Shown here: one piece after another, positions 56,117 to 64,000 of the stretch | Numbering within the stretch: the stretch's first letter is position 1 | Layout: each line of letters begins with the position of its first letter | Assembly (NCBI GenBank): GCA_036872755.1 | Contig: JAVHNS010000002.1 | Coordinates: 992,001-1,056,000 of the forward strand | Origin: Orbilia blumenaviensis | Taxonomy: Eukaryota; Ascomycota; Orbiliomycetes; Orbiliales; Orbiliaceae | Length of the DNA: 64,000 nt | Direction of reading: 5' to 3' | Position numbers and translations under genes: made by a program | The notes under the pieces: model-generated | What the model saw: only the letters and a program-made list of their open reading frames with translations | Database searches by the model: none | What the model was told of the DNA's origin: nothing

Positions 56117-57500
56117 GGGTGGCGGCCTGGCCCTTCCTGTGCGATAATGACGGTGGCTTTGCGTATGCTTTCCCACCCCTTCTGGACGTACACACATCCA
56201 CATACATGGACCAAGCTATCTCCATGGCTCCACCTGGCCGACAAGCTTGCAAGACGTCTCGGATAGACAGAATAAGTGTCACACCAATTTGCAGCTTGTG
56301 TACTTTGCCGGACGAAAGAGAGTAGATGAAATGGAAAAGGAAATCGGCGTTTAGCCATACATATGTTGCCTCGTCTCAATAAAGAACCAGGCTTTGATTA
56401 ATTCAATCGAGCAAACAGCGCTCTCGTGGATCCCCAATCGCAAGGTGGGAAATCTTCACACGGCTAGAGCTAGAGCTCCGTCTACAAAAAAAAAAAAGGC
56501 TCACAAGAATCAGAAAGAGTCCTCACTATCTCCTATCAATCATCGCCTAGAAAAAAAAAAACAATTACCTGAGAATCGAAGAAAAAAAAGACCGTGGCAG
56601 GTGCATCATGCAGCGATAAAAAAAACCAGCGAATCGATCCCGGCCAACCCAATCGACTGGTGCCAATACTTTTATCCCATGCATAAGATCCCCAAATCCC
56701 ATGCATATTAATCGACGTCACCAACCCACAATAGTTTCCCCCTCCTTCCCCCACTCGCAAACCTGCACACCCAGCGAATCAGCACAGCCGGATCAACCAC
56801 CATTTAAACAAATGGCTGGGTATTTTGCGCGGGTCCCGGAAAGTCGCTGTACATGTACATAACAACAGGATAGAGCGAAAGTTATTCTGTATGTACAGAA
56901 CATATAATTCCTTGATTCTATAGCCCTGGACCTGCAGGTAAATTAGGCCGGGCGGAGAAAGTCAAGTCAGATCTGGGTTGCCACCCCGGACCACTCTCTA
57001 TTCCTGTTCTGTGATCGAATTGTGGCGTCACGATAACAGGGGTTCAGCTGGGGAAAAGAACAAAGAGGCTTGAACAAGATCTTCAACGACGCTACCTCGG
57101 CTCTTCCTTCCGAGTTACAGGATCCGATATCGAGGGTTGGGTACGGTACGATAGTGATATGACAGCTGCTTAAGAAAATCACAGACTATTCCAACGTCAT
57201 GCCGCGCGGAAGGGCATTCCAACGTCATACGATTTTGTTTCTCTTCCTTTCTCAAAGAGACAAGTGACTCCATCAATTATCTATATGAAGCTGGCAAGAA
57301 AAGAAAAAAGCGAAAAGAACGAAGATGGCTGTCTATTCGATAGCTATTTACAGCACCCACTTATCATGCAGTAAAGAATCCATGCTGCTTGCTTGCTGCA
57401 TACATGCATCACTAGTCGCAGTTGCCCGACCAGACCATGGCCGACTGACATGGAAAGAACACCAGAAAACAAATATCTTAACTCCGCGAGTTAAACTAGC
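55250..57500. other. 2.25-kb intergenic region
   Basis: No supported gene. It contains a tetranucleotide microsatellite at 56075-56114, short A runs (near 56485 and 56550), and the promoter of the GPI-type gene near 55250-55500. ORFs overlapping the microsatellite are artefacts. Confidence 0.4.
56075..56114 (+). repeat. (AATC)10 microsatellite
   Basis: Ten consecutive perfect AATC units. Useful as a polymorphic marker; no function is evident. Confidence 0.95.
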
Positions 57501-60500
57501 CTAAACACTGGAGCTGTAGCTTGATGTCGCCCCAGCCACCGCCTGTGGCGTTTTCGCAGCTGACTTCCTCCTATTAGAAAGAAGCTGGGAAAGAATAAAG
57601 CTGTTAACATCCTCATCAGACCAGTAACTTAAGTGCCTAAGCAAATACCCCAGGAATTAGCATCCATCCGGTTTCAATCAGTAGCAGCAGTGTCAGAATA
57701 CTCACGATGCAATCGACGCAATCAAACTGATATCAAACGCCCCTTCCTGCACCGCAAAATCAATCCTCCCTGTCCTATTCAACGCTCTGACCTTCCTCTC
57801 CTCCGTTTTCAACCTCTTCGCCTTCTCCTCTAGCCTTCTTTCCGCCTCCGTCTTCGCACTTTCCCCATCACCTCCCTTTCCACTCCCATCTCCTTCATCC
57901 TTCCCCCCTCTACTCTTCTGAAACCCGGCGTACAAGGTCTCCAACTCCCCGTCAATCTGTGTAGGTTTATGCTCCATCTCCTCGCCTTCATCATACCAAG
58001 TCTCAATATCCAACGAACTGGCACTCTTTCTTTTATCACTAATCGCATGCTCTCCCGTAAACCCCAAGCTTCTGTTCAAAATACTACTCGCCACACCGGC
58101 TGAGAAATTACTCCACAAACTAGTAATACTGTGTCCGATACCCGACAACCCCGCTAGTTGGTTTCCCAGTAGCGTTTTCTTCGTATACGGTAGATTCTGT
58201 GGCTTGATTTCGCTCATGGCTTTCGTAACCAGCGGCTCCATCCGGTAGCTGATCGGATCTGTAGGATGGAAGATATTGTATAACTGACCACACAACGGCG
58301 ACGAGATATTAATATCCAACACCCCACCACCAAAACTTCCCGGTTCGAACGATCCAAAATAGTCAGCTCGCGCCTCAGGCGGTGTCAGAATATCCTGAGG
58401 CTCATTATCCATCATCAGAACCTTCGACATCGGAGTTCGCGCAGCAATAGACTTGCCCTCCAACATTTGGAACAACCCAATTGGACTACCAAATGCGAAG
58501 AAACTGTCACACTTGAATTTCAGTCCAGATCCCACCTGTTTTCCCTTGAACCCTTCCCGGCAGAGGATGTCGAAGTATATAGCCGAACCGAGCGAATGTC
58601 CACACAATGACACCCTCCCATTCCAGCCCGGATTACGCTTCTTCCAAAGCTCATAGATGCGATTCGACTCGCGGACGACAATCCGCCCAATATGCTCCCG
58701 GTAGGCGCTTTGATACAGTAAAATATCAAGAGCAAGATCAGTTATCAAACTGCGTACTGCAGGAACCCCTTCGATCGTAATGTCGTCCAGAGCAGGGTAA
58801 GATTCGTAGATACTATCGTCGTCCGGATCTCCTATATCATGTTCGACATCCGCCTGTGACAGGTTCGTAGCATACCCGGAGTTAAGACGATGTGCACGAA
58901 GTGCCTCCTTCGGGAAATTCAAAAGATGCTGCATCTCGTATTAGCACGTATATTTATTTAAATTCTTTAGAAAATACCAGGCCGTACCCTCCAGCAAACC
59001 GGGAGCACTTGGAGCCTGCAATTCTTAGGCGCATTCTCCAACTCCGCGTTAAGCTGCTGAATATCCGGCGATCCCCCATACACATCCTTCAACGTTTTTC
59101 TGAAAACGTTCACATCATGAATGAAATTAATAGACTCCATTCTTAACGAAAGCCGTTGCCCAATTCCATGTGTTACCAAGATCCTATATCGTCCGCATTA
59201 GTAATTCAAAACCGACTTTCGATAGAAAAGATTAATCACCTACAGGTGCTCAACCTCACGATCGTTCTCGTTCTCGTCGCTATTCTTGTAATCTTCTTTC
59301 ATTTCATCCTCCATCACCTTCTCGGGATCGTCATCATCATTTATGCCAAGTAAATTAGACATTTTTCTCTCCAACGCAATCCTACCCGCCTGCGCTCCAG
59401 TCTGCGGTTCCTCCTCCTTCATCACGGCCTTAGGACTAGTATCCTTCTTCGGATCAATAATCATAGACGATCTTTTCGATCCACCTGCTTTCCCAGGGGT
59501 AGGGGTGACAGGGCGTGACCCAGTAGCTAACGCGACACCACCAGCAGTTGCCGATTTGCCAGGTGGGGGTGCTTTATCAACCCATCCGCGGACCAGTTTC
59601 ACGCCTCCGAGGTTCTGCCCGGATGTCATACGCTGGAATAACGTAGAGCTGATTTTTCCGTATATATCATCCGTCATTAGCCATGCTGTTGTAGCATCCG
59701 AGTAGACAACGAATGTATTCAACCAAGGGCCCAACAGCGGCCAACTCTGCTGCTGCTGTGGGAGTCCAGCTATTGGTTGAACATCAGGTGAAGTGGTCTC
59801 TATCGTTGGAACATTCAGCTTCGAAGAGTCCGTGGCTTGGGCAGCCGCTATAGCCGCAGCAGTGGTAGCAGTCCCTGGTGGAATTCCAGTTGGTGGAATA
59901 GTTGGCGCTCTCTGTCGATACGGTTTGAACTTGATATACCCGCGCTCAACCTGATCGCTCAACTTTTCTTCCAAAGGCCGTAAACTGCTCCCCTCTTTTC
60001 TACCCAAAAACCCACTTTGGTCAATTCACCGTTCCCATCTAAAAGTAGTTTCATGATCTTTTTCTTTTATAAACTCACCATCTCGAAACCACGTCCCTCT
60101 CAGAACGCTATAAACCGGTCCTTCCCAATACGCACTTGCCAACTCCCTGGCCCTAATATGCACATCAAATAAATAATCCTCATTAACCATGACCGTAACC
60201 TCTTCTTCCTCAGCCACTCCTGCCGTCTTTTCAGTAGCCCCTTCTTCATCATCACTATCCCTCCTTCTAGACATCCACGGCTTTTCAGCCTCTAACGCCG
60301 TCTTAGCATCGTCTCTTTCCGAAAGCTCCAAAAATGCAGTTTCGATTCTCTTCGAATCCTGTTCACCAAAGGGCACGAATTTCACAGGCGGTTTCGGCGG
60401 GTTTTTAAGGTCTGGTTCCTTTTGGAAAGGCTTTCTCTTCGGGTTCTGTACAAAATATATATCATAAAAGCCATTAGACACAATATACCCCATGTTTACA

Positions 60501-60871
60501 GCTAGCTATAGTGAATAATCACTCACATCAACAGCATAATGCCACCTCGCCAGCACAGGCGGACAATCCTCCGGGTAATCTTTCGGCGATATCCGTTTTG
60601 TAGAACCAACAACATGATCCGTTACAGCCTTAGACACCGAACTCGACCGCTTTAACCCATCGAGATTGCTATTGTTATTGCGAGGAAGTGGGGATCTAGA
60701 TCTCGCACGGCTAGTGCTTCGAACTGCGGACGACGACGCCGTTGTTGTCGTTGCCGTTGGATTATTGGTAGCTGCGGTGACATTGCTATCACCGGTTCCG
60801 CTATTTGTAGCGCTAGTCGAGCCGAATAATCTATCCATGTTGGTGCCGTTCCGTAAGATATTGGTATTCAA
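57501..60871 (-). CDS. DDHD-domain phospholipase (PA-PLA1-like)
   Basis: Intracellular phosphatidic-acid-preferring phospholipase A1 family, related to yeast YOR022C and animal DDHD1/2. Six exons (60527-60871, 60079-60445, 59244-59994, 58988-59183, 57706-58928, 57501-57636) give 1,005 residues; an in-frame ATG at 60838 (MDRLFG) is a plausible alternative start. N-terminal Ser/Arg-rich disorder, then LARWHYAVD joined to NPKRKPF and the RGTWFRD-EGSSLRPLEEKL junction, which fixes intron 2. The lipase core has ILVTHGIGQRL and the nucleophile motif SLCGHSLGSAIYFDIL (Ser near residue 664). The DDHD domain starts at FFAFGSPIGLFQML, with YNIFHPTDPISYRMEPL and GRIDFAVQEGAFD, closed after the last intron by HLSYWSDEDVNSFILSQL. 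It contains two acidic/Lys-rich inserts. Every splice phase agrees. Confidence 0.95.
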
Positions 60872-61561
60872 GCTTCGTCGTCGGTGCAGAGATAGTAGCG
60901 CCAGTCCCAGGCGGGGGAGGGGGTAGTAGCGGCGGGGTATTGTTTTTGTTTTATTCCTATCTCTCTCTCTCTCTTATTCGAAATATGATATACCAGCGAA
61001 AACTACCTTAAAACCTCAGTAGTTTAGGTTAAGCTGACATACTATAGTTCGGATCCGATCCGCGAGAGCTATGGTAGTAGTAATAGAAGAATATAAAATA
61101 GAAAACAGAAGAAAGGAAAAACAAGTAATCAGATTTCGAATTATCTATACCATATGCAACGGCACCGGCTACTACATATGGAGGGGGGGCGTATGGGAAG
61201 AAGGCTTCGAAGACGGATGGAGAGTTTTAACCAGTGCTAAGTTAATTTAAGCTGGAAAACGAGTTAATGCATGGCCGACGACGGGTGGAATATAACTTAT
61301 TGCGACTGACCTCAAACGGGAACCGAAACGGTCAGGCTAGCCTGATGAACGACGTTTACGTCACACTTTTCTTTGGGGCCAGGTTTGGTGCGCAAACACT
61401 GACACATTCACGCTCACATATCCAGATAGGTACAGTGCTGCAGCCGGGATGGTTCAATTTAAGCTTCCAGCTGATATTCAGGAACCCGTAGCTACTAGTT
61501 GGTAAATCCCATGTGATAGGAACCCTGAGACGTTACTTAAAAAAGAAATAAATATAATAAA

Positions 61562-61597
<36 letters not shown>

Positions 61598-62068
61598 GAT
61601 AAGGTTCCCGACCGACGACTTTCGAAGCTTCACTGATACCGAACAGGAAAATGGGTAGGAAAGTACGAAATAAGGTTGTCGGAACTAGGAAGAGAGACAA
61701 AAAAAAGGAACCTCAAATGCTATTCGGTAAAAACGGGAGCAGGCGACAAGTATGATACATGTGAAAGTGCACCGGGATGCTCATGCAATGGGTGGATGGG
61801 TAAACGTTATTTGCAAAAATATCAAGAATAAAAAAGAGTCGCTTCAATCGCTCATTTGAACATCCACAAGTTATATAAAAATAAAATAAAATATAAGAAA
61901 ATAAAAGTAGGAGGGAAATATGTGCAAAGAAAAGAATAGAAAAGGGGCGGTAGCAGAGGTAAAACACTGAATGCTCAGGACGACTGCTTTCCAGGAGAAC
62001 GAGGGTAATGAAAAGAATAAATGAAGGAAAAACCAAGGGTATATCCACGATTCCTTCCTGACAGGAAT
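60872..62068. other. Intergenic region with a long A tract
   Basis: 1.2 kb; the DDHD promoter lies at its left with CT microsatellite-like sequence near 60960. A perfect A run of about 25 nt is at 61567-61592, preceded by AATAAA-like strings. No gene is recognised. Confidence 0.4.
61567..61592 (+). repeat. Poly-A tract preceded by AATAAA-type signals
   Basis: An uninterrupted A run directly after GAAATAAATATAATAAAG. It could be the tail of an old retroposed sequence or simple slippage. Confidence 0.6.
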
Positions 62069-64000
62069 CTACATGACCACCCATTCACTAGCCCGCTTCA
62101 AATACTTGTCTAATAAGATTGTGACGTCCGCTAAAACAAACCTGCAAACAACAAGCCCAAAGAACTCGCTCGCTCTATTAATTGATAACTCGAGACCGAT
62201 CTGAGTTTTAATGTGGATGTTGTTGGATTCGATGTGCACTGATAGTTGATCTATAAACCGCCAAGTCAGCAAACCGCTTCGGAGTATAGACTCAAACGTA
62301 GAAAAAGAATAGAAACGTACCCAGCACCTGCGCAGCCTCAAACAGTTTCGAGAGCGCATGCAGGTATCCTGCAAACGGACCAGCGAAGCCTCCAAACCCT
62401 ACTCCGTCTTCCATCTCGCTTCCATACCCGACCCCGTTGCCACCTCCGTGATTCGCATTCTCACCATAGCTTTCCAAGCTCCTCGCGCTCGGAAGGGCAG
62501 TGTACGAACTACTGCTGCTGGAGATTATCGAAGAGGTATTCTTGCTTCTTAACTTCTTCCAGTAGCTCCTGCCTCCGCTCGAGCTATTGCTAGTCTTCAT
62601 GCTGCTTGATGAATCAATCCCATTGCCCATCGAATCCCCATCTCCATCGGTACTCTTGAACATAGCGGAAGCACCGGAAGCACCAACATCACTCCCCAGT
62701 TTCTTCGTCAATATCGTCTCTGTCTTAGCCATAACAGACTCCAAGTCCTGAAGCTCCTTAAGAAGCAGGTCGGCGTCAGACTTGTCTGCAGTTGAGAGCT
62801 TCTTTAAAGCCATAGTAAGGCTGTCGCTGGCCGCAATCTTCTCATCAACACACTTCAACTTGACACCTCTCATCAACCAAATCTCTCGCGGAACGAACAG
62901 TTTTTGGGACAAGTATCCACCGTGTGGGTTTGAGATAGCATTGTTCAAACATCTCATCAGCCAAAAGGTCTTTGAGAGTGGTTCCTGTGGCATTGGTTCC
63001 AATGGCGCCGGGTGAGATGGATCCGACTCCAAAGAGCGTGATCCAGACGGTGAATGTATCCTATTATCGAAAAGATGGAAGCCGCCGGTGGGCAATCCAA
63101 CCGCCGAGCCAATGTTTCCAGACATTGGAGTCCGTGGCGGAAACTTCGCGGATCGCAGGTTCTGGGAGCTGGCAGAAGAATGCAAACCAGGGTATGAGGG
63201 CGAGTCGCTTTCTGGGAAGCTACCCATACGTCCCGACTTGAGGTTAACATGCGATTGAGTCTGTCGCAGGATGCCACCTGTGCCCCGTAGAGTATGTCTA
63301 GTCCTGGGGGATAAAGTTTCGATATGTGTGTGATCGCTCGAGCCATCATCCGTTCCACTATTTCGCTTCATCTCAAGTTTAGCGGCTGTGATGTTTTGCT
63401 CTATCGTCCTAGGAGAGAACTCCGAAGGGGCAATGTTAGATGCCACCGCAGTCTCTGGGCCATCCGACACAGTTGTCTGTGTGGAGGCAGTTGGTGGCTC
63501 ATCCTTCTCCTCTTGCGACTCCGTAGTCGCAACCAAGCGAGATTGTCGAGTATTCGTCTCGATAGTCAACGGGCCTAGACCAGAAAGAGGTCTCCCTGAC
63601 ATCCTTCGGTCTAAAACCCCAGAGTACCGCTGAGTTCCACGGTTTATTGGCAGCGTTGGGGGGTTCATAACAATTGTCTCATCGCCTTGGGGTAACGCTG
63701 TCTCTTCCTCATCCCAGGCGGCAGTAGGCTCAGGAGTCTCACTGACAGGCGGGAGCTCGTGGTGAGGGTCCAAGTCGAATTGGAACTCCCCAAGCTGGTG
63801 GACCACATTCATATCCTTCTCAATATGATCCATCATATGCATATCCTCATCATCCTCGTGCTCATCATCCCCATCCCGGCCGTCAATGCTCGACTCAACC
63901 TCACCTTGCGCCGACAGCCGCTTCCCATTCATTGCCGCCTGGAAACTCGAATCCAGCACTGGAATAATATTTGAGCTTCTCCGCCTGGTGTCCCTAGCAG
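62069..64000 (-). CDS. Conserved uncharacterised fungal protein, 5' end outside window
   Basis: The ORF enters from the right edge without a start (an upstream in-frame reading ARDTRRRSSNIIPVLD continues out of the window), so the N terminus is missing. Two exons are visible: 62321-64000 and 62069-62251 (intron 62252-62320). The first 300 visible residues are disordered: acidic His/Asp-rich DEHEDDEDMHMMDH, repeated Ser/Thr/Pro patches such as RTRHTLRGTGGILRQ. A structured region starts near residue 340 with EPLSKTFWLMRCLNNAISNPHGGYLSQKLFVPREIWLMRG, followed by the helical ADLLLKELQDLESVMAKTETILTKK and, past a Ser-rich linker, FAGPFAGYLHALSKLFEAAQVL. The C terminus is LLDKYLKRASEWVVM. A C-terminal cytoplasmic adaptor-type domain is likely, but I cannot name the family and give no function. 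Confidence 0.72.

Noticed and set aside
56050..56325. ORF of 91 codons across the AATC microsatellite
   Set aside because: Its INQS repeat is just translation of the microsatellite.
1..64000. CRISPR arrays, rRNA and tRNA genes
   Set aside because: No regularly spaced repeats, no rRNA-like sequence and no convincing tRNA A/B-box pair was seen; a tRNAscan run would settle tRNAs.

Overview
The window is a gene-rich stretch of a filamentous ascomycete genome. The evidence is short GT-AG introns (mostly 55-110 nt, many with CTAAC-type branch sites), single-gene transcription units on both strands, pyrimidine-rich leaders, and fungal families throughout: GUP1-type MBOAT, bifunctional ADE2, fungal NACHT-ankyrin STAND receptor, tyrosinase, DDHD lipase, Mtm1-type carrier. 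Gene content looks like Pezizomycotina, possibly Leotiomycetes; that placement is inference from protein flavour only. All exon models were built by reading splice sites by eye. For every complete spliced model the summed exon length is a multiple of three.

Layout. 0-6 kb is a housekeeping block: 3' part of the GUP1 gene missing off the left edge (minus), a divergent ARP4-type actin-related gene (plus), and ADE2 (minus). 7.6-14.3 kb holds a 13-exon NLR-type receptor (Goodbye-like N terminus, NACHT, acidic Asp/Ser linker, ankyrin repeats, C-terminal SPRY), followed 0.5 kb downstream on the same strand by a secreted acidic repeat protein. 16.3-20.4 kb carries a divergently transcribed pair, a DUF1479 protein and a sugar-porter-type MFS transporter. 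22.4-25.4 kb has an NmrA-like reductase converging on an HNH-like protein that lacks the expected histidines. 25.4-29.8 kb has no recognisable protein gene. 29.8-32.7 kb is a 15-exon membrane-anchored tyrosinase with a 5-nt microexon. 35.6-43.9 kb contains a disordered protein, a fungal GST, an Mtm1-like mitochondrial carrier and a small mitochondrial-type protein. 44.7-51.6 kb has a predicted N-myristoylated small protein and two paralogous zinc-finger proteins in tandem. 54.1-55.2 kb encodes a GPI-type cysteine-rich wall protein. 57.5-60.9 kb is a DDHD-domain phospholipase. 62-64 kb is the 3' part of a conserved uncharacterised gene running off the right edge.

How genes may work together. 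The strongest candidate for something unusual is the NLR locus with its adjacent secreted repeat protein. Fungal NLRs often sit next to partner genes, but the partner role here is inference. The DUF1479/MFS pair shares one 0.9-kb intergenic region and may be co-regulated for uptake and metabolism of one substrate. The zinc-finger pair is a local duplication. The remaining genes look like independent units.
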